Part shown: piece by piece, positions 24,529 to 34,050 of the stretch
How positions within the stretch are numbered: the first letter of the stretch is position 1
How the letters are laid out: the number at the start of each line of letters is the position of its first letter
Source: an uncultured Lachnospiraceae bacterium
GTDB lineage: Bacteria; Bacillota; Clostridia; Lachnospirales; Lachnospiraceae
Reading direction: 5' to 3'
NCBI GenBank assembly: GCA_959022495.1
Contig: CAUEYX010000001.1
Span: 186,001-250,000 of the forward strand
Length of the DNA stretch: 64,000 nucleotides
Program-made: the position numbers and the translations under genes
Notes under the pieces: model-generated
The model's database searches: none
Seen by the model: the letters and a program-made list of their open reading frames with translations, nothing else
Told to the model about the DNA's origin: nothing

Positions 24529-26484
24529 ATGGATTACAGGGAAACTGCAAAAAGCATCCTGGATCAAGTGGGAGGGAGCAAGAATATTGTATCCGCTGCT
24601 CACTGCGCGACAAGACTGCGCCTTGTGATTGCGGACAATACCAAGGCAGACAAAGAAGCGATCGAAAATGTGGAAGGGGTAAAAGGAGTTTTTGAAGCTT
24701 CCGGGCAGCTTCAGATCATCCTTGGAACGGGCACGGTCAACAAAGTCTTCGATGAGTTCATCTCCATCGCTGGAATCACCGCCAGCTCTAAGGCAGAAGC
24801 AAAGGAGGCCGCGGCGCAGAAGCAGAATATCTTCATGCGGGCGATCAAGCTGCTGGGCGATATTTTCGTACCGATTATCCCAGCGATCGTGGCCAGCGGT
24901 TTTCTCATGGGGATCATGAATTCCCTTGATTTTATGATTAATAACGGGTTCATCAGCATGGATACCAGCAGTTCGATCTATGTATTCGCGAACTTGTTCA
25001 GCAACACCGCATACACATTCCTGCAGATCCTGATCGCGTTTTCCGCAGCCAAGGCATTCGGTGCCAATCCTTATCTGGGCGCAGTGATCGGCATGATCAT
25101 GATAAACCCGTCCCTGCAGAATGCGTACACAGTGGCCACAGAGGGGGTACAGCAGACACAGTCCGTATTCTTCGGGCTCTATGATATTGACATGGTAGGA
25201 TATCAGGGACACGTAATCCCGGTTGTGATTGCGGTATGGGTACTCTCAGTGATTGAGAAGAAACTGCACAAGATTGTGCCGGAAGTGCTGGATCTCTTTG
25301 TGACTCCGCTGGTCAGTGTATTCATTACAGGTTACCTCACACTTTCCGTGATCGGTCCGGTCTTTGTGTGGGCGGAGAACGCGATCCTCGGAGGAATCCA
25401 GTGGCTGCTTACACTTCCGCTGGGCATCGGAAGCCTGATCATGGGCGGTTTATACGCTCCAACCGTGGTGACGGGCATCCATCAGATGTACACGGCTATC
25501 GACATCGGGCAGATCGCCCAGTATGGGGTGACATACTGGCTTCCGCTGGCAAGCGCGGCGAATGTGGCACAAGGTGCGGCTGCCCTGGCTGTAGCCCTGA
25601 AGTCCAAGGATAAGAAAGTAAAATCACTGGCGCTTCCTTCCTCACTGAGCGCGTTCATGGGAATCACGGAGCCGGCGATCTTTGGTGTGAACTTACGATT
25701 CTTCAAACCATTTATCGCAGGCTGTATCGGAGGCGGCTGCGGAGCGCTGTACGCTTCTCTGGTACATCTTGGAGCCAAAGGAACGGGCGTGACAGGTATA
25801 TTCGGCATCCTGCTCTGCCTGGAGCAGCCGGTACAGTACGTAATAGAGATGGCAATCGCGGTAGGAGTCGCATTTGTGATTTCCTTCCTTATCTATAAGG
25901 ATCAGAAGCCAAAGACAGAGACGGCCGGCATTGAAGATCAGTCAGCCGGAGGATCCGCCGCGGATGGCGAAAAAGCTCCGCAGAACAGCGGATCAGCACA
26001 GAACGGAGAAACGGCCGCGGCACAGATCTTGGAAGAGACCATTTACAGCCCGGTAAAGGGAGAAATAGTTCCTCTTTCGGGGGTGAATGATGAAACATTC
26101 GCGTCTGAGATGCTGGGGACGACGGTCGCGGTAGAACCGGAGGATGGAAAGATCGTATCACCCTGCAGCGGCGAAGTGATCAATGTATTCGATACAGGGC
26201 ACGCGGTCTGCATCGCAACAGAAGGTGGCGGAGAGCTTCTTATCCATATCGGAGTAGATACAGTGAAGCTCAATGGAAAAGGCTTTACAAAGAAAATCGC
26301 GGATGGAGAGAAAGTCCATACGGGAGACCTTCTGATCGAGGCGGACCTGGATGTGATCCGCGCAGAAGGATATTCGGCAGCGACCATGGTGATTCTCACC
26401 AATGCGGACCAGTATTCGGAAGTGGCAAAAACAGAGCCGGGCGCGGTGGGAACCGGCAGCGCGGTCATGAAGCTAAAAAAATAA
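24529..26484 (+). CDS. scrA: PTS sucrose-type transporter, EIIBCA
   Basis: A 651-residue fused permease. EIIB at the N-terminus has the phosphorylated Cys in SAAHCATRLRLVIAD (near residue 26). EIIC (about residues 105-450) has many membrane segments, for example YGVTYWLPLASAANVAQGAA and LPSSLSAFMGITEPAIFGVN. After a Glu/Ala/Ser linker, EIIA (about 490-651) has the His motif GELLIHIGVDTVKLNGKGF. It imports and phosphorylates a glucoside, most likely sucrose given the adjacent GH32 enzyme. The start follows GGAGAGGTAAT. The gene order EIIB-EIIC-EIIA is of the sucrose/beta-glucoside class. Confidence 0.93.
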   Translation: MDYRETAKSILDQVGGSKNIVSAAHCATRLRLVIADNTKADKEAIENVEGVKGVFEASGQLQIILGTGTVNKVFDEFISIAGITASSKAEAKEAAAQKQNIFMRAIKLLGDIFVPIIPAIVASGFLMGIMNSLDFMINNGFISMDTSSSIYVFANLFSNTAYTFLQILIAFSAAKAFGANPYLGAVIGMIMINPSLQNAYTVATEGVQQTQSVFFGLYDIDMVGYQGHVIPVVIAVWVLSVIEKKLHKIVPEVLDLFVTPLVSVFITGYLTLSVIGPVFVWAENAILGGIQWLLTLPLGIGSLIMGGLYAPTVVTGIHQMYTAIDIGQIAQYGVTYWLPLASAANVAQGAAALAVALKSKDKKVKSLALPSSLSAFMGITEPAIFGVNLRFFKPFIAGCIGGGCGALYASLVHLGAKGTGVTGIFGILLCLEQPVQYVIEMAIAVGVAFVISFLIYKDQKPKTETAGIEDQSAGGSAADGEKAPQNSGSAQNGETAAAQILEETIYSPVKGEIVPLSGVNDETFASEMLGTTVAVEPEDGKIVSPCSGEVINVFDTGHAVCIATEGGGELLIHIGVDTVKLNGKGFTKKIADGEKVHTGDLLIEADLDVIRAEGYSAATMVILTNADQYSEVAKTEPGAVGTGSAVMKLKK

Positions 26485-26542
26485 CCGCCGGAAGAGTCTG
26501 GTCAATAACAGAAAGAAATTCTTTGAGATATGGAGATGAAAT

Positions 26543-27970
26543 ATGAACGCACTGACAAGGGATTTGATAAAGCTAACAGAAAAAGCAGAAAAGGAGGCGC
26601 CGTCAGACTCTCCTTTCCGACAGAAAATTCACCTGATGCCGCCAGTGGGATGGCTCAATGACCCCAACGGACTCTGTCAGTTTGGCGGCGTTTACCACGC
26701 TTTTTTCCAATACTCACCTTTTGACGCGGAGGGCGGCGTTAAGATCTGGGGGCACTGCACAAGCGGTGATATGACTGCCTGGGAATATCAAGGGGCAGTC
26801 CTGTACCCGGACCAGCCATTTGACTGCAGCGGTGTGTATTCAGGGTGTGCCTTTGTCGAAGACGGAGAGATGTATCTGTATTACACCGGGAATGTAAAGC
26901 TGGAAGACAGAGAGGATTACGATTATATCAACAGCGGGAGAGAGGCAAATACCGTGCTGATATCTACCAGGGACGGCAGGCATTTCGGTCCCAAGCGCCA
27001 GCTGATGAGAAATACGGACTATCCGTCTGACCTGACGCTTCATGTGAGGGACCCTAAAGTGTGGAAAGTCCGGGATACTTATTATATGATCCAGGGAGCG
27101 CGCACAAAGGAAGATACGGGGCAGGCGCTGATCTTTTCGTCGAAAGACAAGGTAAACTGGACCATGTACAGCCGCGTTGAGACGAAAGATCCTTTCGGCT
27201 ACATGTGGGAGTGCCCGGATTATTTTGAGATCGGCACAACGAAGATCCTCTCTGCTTCTGTACAGGGATTAGAAGGCGGGATCTGGGATGACAGGAATGT
27301 ATATCAGTCCGGATATTTTCTTGTGGAAGGGGATATTCTGGGAGAGTACGCACTGTCAGAATACAGGCTGTGGGATTATGGATTTGACTATTATGCGCCG
27401 CAGAGTTTTGAGACTGGGGATGGAAGGCGGATTCAGATCGGATGGATGGGAATGCCGGACTGTGAAGCATATACCAATCCGACGATAAAAGACGGATGGC
27501 AGCATTGTTTTACTTTCCCTCGGGAGATCTTTCTCGAAGACGGGATTGTACGTCAGCGGCCGGTCAGGGAACTCCGGGATAGAGAACGGGTTGTCAGGGA
27601 AGTTCAGACGCAGCCGGATTCGGAACTCTTTCAGATAGAAGGATATGAGATTTATGATCTGGAAGTAAAGAATATTTCTGGCAATCAATTCCGCGCTGTA
27701 CTTGGGGATGAGCTGGTATTGGAATACAGGGACGGAAGATTTGAAATGCGGTTTACGGATCAGGATAAGAAGTCCGCGTCAGCCGGCCGGGGCATGAGAT
27801 ATGCCGATATGGAACAGCTGGAAGATGTCCGGATACTGACGGATGTATCTTCCGTGGAAGTGTTTATCAATAACGGACAGTATGTATTCAGCACCCGTTA
27901 TTATCCGGGGAATTCGGCAGTCTGCGTGGAAGCAGAAGGCGCGGATCTCAAATTTTATACGATCGAATGA
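26543..27970 (+). CDS. scrB: Sucrose-6-phosphate hydrolase (GH32)
   Basis: A 475-residue glycoside hydrolase family 32 enzyme, cytosolic (no signal peptide). The nucleophile motif is GWLNDPNGLCQFGG near residue 36; VRDPKVWKV holds the RDP transition-state Asp; MWECPDYFEI carries the acid/base Glu. A C-terminal beta-sandwich follows. It splits the sucrose-6-phosphate delivered by the PTS into glucose-6-phosphate and fructose. It lies 58 nt after the permease and before a terminator. Confidence 0.93.
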   Translation: MNALTRDLIKLTEKAEKEAPSDSPFRQKIHLMPPVGWLNDPNGLCQFGGVYHAFFQYSPFDAEGGVKIWGHCTSGDMTAWEYQGAVLYPDQPFDCSGVYSGCAFVEDGEMYLYYTGNVKLEDREDYDYINSGREANTVLISTRDGRHFGPKRQLMRNTDYPSDLTLHVRDPKVWKVRDTYYMIQGARTKEDTGQALIFSSKDKVNWTMYSRVETKDPFGYMWECPDYFEIGTTKILSASVQGLEGGIWDDRNVYQSGYFLVEGDILGEYALSEYRLWDYGFDYYAPQSFETGDGRRIQIGWMGMPDCEAYTNPTIKDGWQHCFTFPREIFLEDGIVRQRPVRELRDRERVVREVQTQPDSELFQIEGYEIYDLEVKNISGNQFRAVLGDELVLEYRDGRFEMRFTDQDKKSASAGRGMRYADMEQLEDVRILTDVSSVEVFINNGQYVFSTRYYPGNSAVCVEAEGADLKFYTIE

Positions 27971-27982
27971 TTATAAAAATAG

Positions 27983-28025
27983 ACGCTGCTGGGCGGCCGT
28001 GACAGGCTGAACGGCGGCGTTTTTT
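27983..28025 (+). terminator. Terminator of the sucrose operon
   Basis: ACGCTGC (27983-27989) and GCGGCGT (28014-28020) pair (one G-U) with a second inner CGGCCG/CGG pairing, followed by six T residues. Confidence 0.75.
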
Positions 28026-28280
28026 GTATTTCTGCCGGGATTTGTTTTTCACTGACTGCATCATACAGAGAAATTGCATTTTAATGATAAAGTTAAGAAA
28101 TTTACAATTAATGTTAAAAATTACCAATTAGAGGGAGTGAAATACTTTAAAATAAAAGATTTTTTGTGTATTATCATGAACTTGGGATTTTGTTCACAAA
28201 AAAATAGGAAAAAGTTCATAAAAATGTTACAATAATTAAGATCAATTGCATAATTGTACTTATACCTTTCAAGGACAGAA

Positions 28281-28358
28281 CCGGATTTAGTTGTTGGTAA
28301 GATGATAAAATATTGCCTTTCTAAGGGCGTCTTCTTCATATTAAATCCGGCTTTTTTT
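28281..28358 (+). terminator. Terminator-like hairpin in the GH2 leader (attenuator candidate)
   Basis: CCGGATTTA (28281-28289) pairs with TAAATCCGG (28342-28350), directly followed by C and seven T residues. It lies within the leader, about 80 nt before the beta-galactosidase start and after the presumed promoter region. The 52-nt loop could hold alternative pairings. Transcription of the giant glycosidase would then need antitermination. No known RNA family was recognised. Confidence 0.6.
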
Positions 28359-28436
28359 AACGGCAGGTGTGCGGTTGTGCAAAATTTAAGGGAAATGGAG
28401 GAAAAGGACTTAAAAGTTATATTGTCCTTAAACAGG

Positions 28437-31400
28437 ATGAAAAAGTTTAACTTAAAAAGAAAAGGAACAGCAGCGATTGCGGCAGCTCTTGCGGCAGGGC
28501 TGCTCGTTCCGTCAATGTCTTTTGCGGCGGGTCCGGTCGTCAAGGTTGGATCTGACTCAAGTGTACAGATGAGTTCTGACCCGGAAGTTGTATATGTGAA
28601 CAACTATGCGGGCGAGACTCGCTCAGAGAATTTCAATGACAATTGGAAATTCTATCTTGGGGATGCGTCAGGCGCGCAGGAGCCGGGATTCAACGATTCT
28701 ACATGGGATCAGGTGAACCTCCCGCATGATTACAGCATTGAGCAGGATTACTCGCAGTCAATGGAGGCTGAGAGCGGTTATCTGCCGGGAGGAACTGGGT
28801 GGTACAGAAAGAATTTTACACTGGACGAAAGCGCCGCGGGAAAACAGGTCCGCATCGATTTCGGCGGGGTGTATATGAATTCCACGGTATGGGTGAACGG
28901 ACATCAGGTCGGAACCCATCCTTACGGGTACACACCCTTCTCATTTGATATTACAGAATATGTGAATTTCGGTGAGGAAAATGTGATTACCGTGAAGGTG
29001 GATCATCAGACGCCGTCCAGCCGCTGGTATTCGGGAAGCGGTATTTACAGAAGCGTAGACCTGACGATCACGGCCCCGGTACATGTAGATGTGTATGGGA
29101 CCAAGATCGAGACCCCGAACCTGAAGGCAGAAGCAGGCGGCACAGTCCATACAGATATCTGTACAACGGTAGTCAACGATTCTGATCAGGCGCAGGATGT
29201 AATCCTTACGCATACGGTATTTCCGAAGGACGGGGACACAGCCGGCAGTATCGGAAGCGTGACGACAGAAGCAGTTACCGTGGCGGCGGGAGCTGACGCA
29301 GATATCGAGGCGGATGTGGCAGTAAAGAATCCGCAGCTGTGGAGCACGGACGCTCCGGAGCTCTACACCGTGAGAACAGAAGTGAAGATCGGCAGTCAGG
29401 TAGTGGATACATATGATACAGAATATGGTTTCCGTTATATTGAGTACGACTCAGACACAGGGTTCTCCTTAAACGGCGTGCAGATGAAGCTGAAAGGTGT
29501 ATGTATGCACCATGACCAGGGGTCCCTCGGTGCGGAAGCATGGGAGAGGGCAATTGAGCGCCAGGTGGAGATCCTCAAAGAGATGGGATGTAACTCCATC
29601 CGCGTGACACACAACCCGGCAGCGGACGAGCTGATTGAGATCTGCAATGAGCAGGGAATCCTCGTAATTGATGAGGCATTTGACGGCTGGGCATGGGCGA
29701 AGAACGGAAACAGCATGGATTATGCAAGATTCTTCAATACAGAGATCAGCGCGGATAATGAGATCATCGGCGCGGAAGACGGCATGACATGGGCACAGTT
29801 CGATCTGACCGCCACGGTCAAGAGAGGATGGAACGCTCCGTCTATGATCATGTGGTCCATCGGAAACGAAGTACAGGAGGGCGCGGGCTCCTTGAACCAG
29901 CAGTATGCTGATATTCAGGCTGAACTCATTGAATGGACACAGGCGTTGGATGATACCCGCCCGGTTACAAGAGGATGTAACGTGATTAAAGGGAATACTT
30001 CCGGTATATCAGTTACTATGATGGACTCTCTGTCAGAAGCCGGGGGAACGGCAGGAATGAATTACAACAGCGGCGCTCAGTATGAGACGCAGCATAACGC
30101 TCACCCGGACTGGATCATCTATGGCGCAGAGACAGCATCCTCAGTAAACAGCCGCGGTGTGTATGACCGGCTTGGAAACGGAGGTACGCAGGTAACGTCA
30201 GACAAGCTTCTTACTTCCTATGATAATTCAAGAGTAGGCTGGGGAGCGCTGGCAAGCAGCGCATGGTATGACGTAATCACACGCGATTATGTTGCGGGTG
30301 AATATGTCTGGACAGGATTTGATTATATTGGCGAGCCCACTCCGTGGAACGGGACAGGTTCCGGCGCGGTAGGAACATGGCCTTCAGCCAAGAATTCTTA
30401 CTTCGGAATCGTTGATACGGCAGGATTCGCAAAGGACAGCTATTATCTGTATCAGAGCCTGTGGAACGATGATGTGCAGACTCTGCATATCCTTCCGGCT
30501 TGGAATGAGGACGTAGTTTACAAAGACAACAGCGGGAATGTCCAGGTAGTTGTATATACGGACGCGGCGAAGGTAAAACTGACACTGACTACGGCGGACG
30601 GAGAAGTAAAAGACCTGGGAACAAAGGAATTTTCCACAAAGAAAACAGAAGCAGGGTATACTTATCAGCTCTATGAGGGCAGCGATAAGAACAGCGCGCA
30701 GCACAAGAATCTGTATCTTACATGGAATGTACCATACGAAGACGGAACGATCACAGCCGAAGCATGGGACGCGGAAGGCAATAAGATCGACCTTTCAAAG
30801 GCAGAAGGACGCACTTCGGTGACAACGACAGGAGATGAGGCAGAACTTGACGCTTACGCTGACCGTGAGACGATTGCGGCAGACGGAGCAGACTTAAGCT
30901 ATATTACTGTTGATATCACAGATGAAAACGGCAATATCGTTCCGGATGCGGATAACAATGTAAAGTTTACCGTGGAGGGCGAAGGAAAGCTCATCGGCGT
31001 GGACAACGGAAGACAGGATGATCACCAGTCTTATCAGGATGACAACAGGGATGCTTTCAGCGGAAAGGTACTTGCAATCGTACAGTCCACTAAAAATGCG
31101 GGAGAGATCAAAGTTACCGCGGAAGCAGACGGACTGAAAGCCGCAGCGGTAACGATCCATACGACTCCGGTAGAACAAGGATCAGAAGAAAAAACGGTAA
31201 GCTACTATGAAATGTCCAAAAACTACTATGTAAAGACAGGCAATATGCCGCAGCTTCCGGATACAGTGAAAGCGGTATATTCAGACGGGACAGAGGCAGA
31301 GGTGAAGGTGACTTGGGATGAGATTGTGGAAGACCAGATCAATCAGACTGGAACCTTCTCAGTGGCAGGAAAGACAGCGGAAGGGGACAATGTCTCTGTC

Positions 31401-33947
31401 ACGGTCAATATGATTGACCAGGTAGCGGCACTTCTGAATTACTCCACCACAGTTCCGGTGGGACAGACCCCGGTGCTTCCGGAGTCCAGACCGGCGGTTC
31501 TTCAGACTGGAGAGGTGATCAGCGCATCGTTCCCGGTGACATGGGGAGAGCCAGATGGCGGCTATGATAAACCCGGAACAGTACGGATAGAAGGTACAGC
31601 GAACGTACTCGGACAGGACATGACGGTTACAGCAATTGTACGTGTACAGGAACAGGAGATAGCACTCGGAGGCAATGTGGCGGGGGCAGCGTACTTAAGC
31701 CAGGATATCGCGGAAGAGTTCCAGTCAGACACGCTGGAAGCGATCACTGACGGAAGCACAGTGATGAGCGCGAATACAAGCGGCGGCGCCAATACAAGCG
31801 CATGGAGCAACTGGACCAGCACGAACAAGAACAGTGATACCGATGCGGAGATCACATTCCGTTATGATACACAGCAGAGATTAGGACAGGTTGTTGTATA
31901 CTTCGCGAAAGACAGCGGCGGGCTGAGATACCCGGATGCCGGTACAACGGAGATCTATATTTCTGAGTCAGGTGAGGAGGACAGCTGGACAAAGGTTGCG
32001 GCGGAAGAGACCATCGCGGCACAGGAGAGCTCCACGAATGTTAAGGCATATACTTATAACTTTGATCCTCAGACAGCGACCTATGTAAAACTCCGGGTAG
32101 TAAACCCGAAACCTTCAGACCTCCAGAACCCGAGTGTCGCGATCACAGAAGTGCAGCTCAATGAGTGGGAAGGGTCTTATTCGACTTACTCAACCGCGGC
32201 TCTTGAGTCACTGACAGTCAACGGTTTAGAGGTGAGCGCGGCTGACCTCGCGAAAGGCACTTTTGATACAGAAGCCATCCTGATTGACAGTATCCAGTAC
32301 GCGGGCGCGGAAAACGCCGCGGTGACATACATCCCGCCGTACAAGGGCGCGGCATCTCTGGTTGTCGAGGCGGAGGATCACAGTAAGAGAACCACATTTA
32401 AGATTAATCTCGGCGCGGACATCTCTGCAGCCGGTGACGCGGAGGACAGCAGCAGGGATTACGATTATACAAAGACAAGCGCCACAGCTGGAAGTGAACA
32501 TCCGGGAAGCCAGACAGAAGGACCGGCAGAATACGCGGTAGATAATAATTTGGGAACCTGGTGGCATACCAACTGGAGTACACTGCCGAGCGCAGACAAG
32601 TTATGGATCACGCTGGAACTGGAAGAGGAGACAAAACTTGACGCGCTGCGGTACTACGGACGCAGCGGAAGCATGAACGGACGCGTCAACGAGTATAAAG
32701 TAGAGGTAAGTACTGACGGACAGAACTGGACGCAGGTATCCGGCGGAAACTGGGAAAACACCGCGGGATGGAAGCTGGCAGTATTTGATGAGGCTGTTAC
32801 CGCGAAATATGTGAGACTCACCGGCGTCCATACTTATGGAGATTCCGGAAACGACAAGTTCATGAGCGCGGCTGAGATCCGAGTAAGAACTGCCGAAGAA
32901 CTGACAGATATCAAGGACGCGGCAGTCGTGATCTCCGATCAGGAAGTATCCGTTGTCGATGAGGATCACCCGGTGGAACTGACGGCAGATGATATTACAG
33001 TGACACTTGGAGATACGGTGCTGCGGTATGGCGTTGATTACATTGTTACATATGAGAACAATACAGCAGAAGGAACTGCCACAGCAGTTATCACGGGACT
33101 TGGCCAGTATGGGTACTCAGGAAGCGTGAGCAAGGACTTTGACATTATACTGACGAAACCGGCAGAGCCGGTGCTCCAGGGGATACGTGTGAAAGTTCCG
33201 TGCAGGACCGTTTATACAGAGGGAGAGACCCTCGATCCGGCAGGTCTTGTGCTTGAGCTGACATATAGCGACGGTACGGCAGAGACCACGGAAGAAGTTC
33301 CATATGAAGGAAACGAAAAGAACTTTACATTTACGCCGGCGCTGGATAAAGCCCTTACGGCGGATGACACAGAGGTTCAGGTAGAATATGCAGGCAAGGT
33401 AACAAAGTTCGATATTTCTGTTCAAACTGTACCGGATATACCGACCATCACTTCAATTAAAGTGTCAAAGGCTCCGGCAAAGACAGAGTACACAGAAGGT
33501 GAGAAGCTTGATCCGGCCGGTCTTGAACTGTATGTGACGTATTCAGACGGCACCGATGGAACCATTGTCTACACGGAAAATAACGCGGGACAGTTTGGAT
33601 TTACACCGGATCTTAATACGGCCCTGACAGTGAAAGATAAGGCTGTCACGGTAACAGTCGGTGAATTTTCGGATACCTTTGATATTACGGTGAAAGAAAA
33701 AGATCCGGGAACAACTCCGGAAGATCCGGATAAACCGGGCACGGAAGATCCGGGAACAACTCCGGATAACCCGAATAAGCCGGGCTCCACAGGCGGAAAT
33801 CAGAGCGGCACAAACGGCCAGGGCGCGGGGAAAGGACAGGCAGTAAAGACAGGCGATACAGCGAATGCGGCAGTATGGGCAGGAGCAGTCGTTCTTGCGG
33901 CGGCAGCCGCCGCGGCTGTCGGAAGAAAGAGAAAATCAGGAAAGTAA
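28437..33947 (+). CDS. Giant surface beta-galactosidase (GH2)
   Basis: A secreted, wall-associated enzyme of 1836 residues. A signal peptide (MKKFNLKRKGTAAIAAALAA ... SMSFAAG) leads to a GH2 sugar-binding domain (WYRKNFTLDESAAGKQVRI), a beta-sandwich and the TIM barrel: LKGVCMHHDQGSLGAEAW, acid/base Glu in MWSIGNEVQEG near 478, probable nucleophile in IIYGAETASS near 564. Then come a DUF4982-like domain, Ig-like domains (YYVKTGNMPQLPDTVKAVYS), two discoidin (F5/8 C) domains, two group-3 Ig-like repeats, a PGTTPEDPDKPG linker, AVKTGD, a hydrophobic segment and RKRKSGK. The AVKTGD tail is a non-LPXTG sorting-like signal. It probably removes galactose from host glycans. Start is uncertain: ATG 28437 fits the signal peptide, but GGAGG lies about 35 nt upstream, and ATG 28395 is an alternative. 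Confidence 0.9.
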   Translation: MKKFNLKRKGTAAIAAALAAGLLVPSMSFAAGPVVKVGSDSSVQMSSDPEVVYVNNYAGETRSENFNDNWKFYLGDASGAQEPGFNDSTWDQVNLPHDYSIEQDYSQSMEAESGYLPGGTGWYRKNFTLDESAAGKQVRIDFGGVYMNSTVWVNGHQVGTHPYGYTPFSFDITEYVNFGEENVITVKVDHQTPSSRWYSGSGIYRSVDLTITAPVHVDVYGTKIETPNLKAEAGGTVHTDICTTVVNDSDQAQDVILTHTVFPKDGDTAGSIGSVTTEAVTVAAGADADIEADVAVKNPQLWSTDAPELYTVRTEVKIGSQVVDTYDTEYGFRYIEYDSDTGFSLNGVQMKLKGVCMHHDQGSLGAEAWERAIERQVEILKEMGCNSIRVTHNPAADELIEICNEQGILVIDEAFDGWAWAKNGNSMDYARFFNTEISADNEIIGAEDGMTWAQFDLTATVKRGWNAPSMIMWSIGNEVQEGAGSLNQQYADIQAELIEWTQALDDTRPVTRGCNVIKGNTSGISVTMMDSLSEAGGTAGMNYNSGAQYETQHNAHPDWIIYGAETASSVNSRGVYDRLGNGGTQVTSDKLLTSYDNSRVGWGALASSAWYDVITRDYVAGEYVWTGFDYIGEPTPWNGTGSGAVGTWPSAKNSYFGIVDTAGFAKDSYYLYQSLWNDDVQTLHILPAWNEDVVYKDNSGNVQVVVYTDAAKVKLTLTTADGEVKDLGTKEFSTKKTEAGYTYQLYEGSDKNSAQHKNLYLTWNVPYEDGTITAEAWDAEGNKIDLSKAEGRTSVTTTGDEAELDAYADRETIAADGADLSYITVDITDENGNIVPDADNNVKFTVEGEGKLIGVDNGRQDDHQSYQDDNRDAFSGKVLAIVQSTKNAGEIKVTAEADGLKAAAVTIHTTPVEQGSEEKTVSYYEMSKNYYVKTGNMPQLPDTVKAVYSDGTEAEVKVTWDEIVEDQINQTGTFSVAGKTAEGDNVSVTVNMIDQVAALLNYSTTVPVGQTPVLPESRPAVLQTGEVISASFPVTWGEPDGGYDKPGTVRIEGTANVLGQDMTVTAIVRVQEQEIALGGNVAGAAYLSQDIAEEFQSDTLEAITDGSTVMSANTSGGANTSAWSNWTSTNKNSDTDAEITFRYDTQQRLGQVVVYFAKDSGGLRYPDAGTTEIYISESGEEDSWTKVAAEETIAAQESSTNVKAYTYNFDPQTATYVKLRVVNPKPSDLQNPSVAITEVQLNEWEGSYSTYSTAALESLTVNGLEVSAADLAKGTFDTEAILIDSIQYAGAENAAVTYIPPYKGAASLVVEAEDHSKRTTFKINLGADISAAGDAEDSSRDYDYTKTSATAGSEHPGSQTEGPAEYAVDNNLGTWWHTNWSTLPSADKLWITLELEEETKLDALRYYGRSGSMNGRVNEYKVEVSTDGQNWTQVSGGNWENTAGWKLAVFDEAVTAKYVRLTGVHTYGDSGNDKFMSAAEIRVRTAEELTDIKDAAVVISDQEVSVVDEDHPVELTADDITVTLGDTVLRYGVDYIVTYENNTAEGTATAVITGLGQYGYSGSVSKDFDIILTKPAEPVLQGIRVKVPCRTVYTEGETLDPAGLVLELTYSDGTAETTEEVPYEGNEKNFTFTPALDKALTADDTEVQVEYAGKVTKFDISVQTVPDIPTITSIKVSKAPAKTEYTEGEKLDPAGLELYVTYSDGTDGTIVYTENNAGQFGFTPDLNTALTVKDKAVTVTVGEFSDTFDITVKEKDPGTTPEDPDKPGTEDPGTTPDNPNKPGSTGGNQSGTNGQGAGKGQAVKTGDTANAAVWAGAVVLAAAAAAAVGRKRKSGK

Positions 33948-33970
33948 CATTTTCTGATCTTCAGCAGGGA

Positions 33971-33995
33971 CAGAGGCATGAAACAGATGCCTCTG
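33971..33995 (+). terminator. Hairpin after the GH2 gene
   Basis: CAGAGGCAT and ATGCCTCTG form a 9-bp stem with a 7-nt loop. No T run follows, so it may stabilise the mRNA end or attenuate readthrough into the GH29 gene rather than terminate fully. Confidence 0.45.
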
Positions 33996-34050
33996 CCCTC
34001 TGAGCATATAAGAAACTTTATAAACGTGTGATTCAAGAAAGGAAAACATC

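Noticed and set aside
33480..33830. CRISPR-like or tandem DNA repeat near the end of the GH2 gene
   Set aside because: The periodic GATCCGGGAACAACTCCGG-type units are in frame and encode the Pro/Gly/Asp/Thr wall linker.
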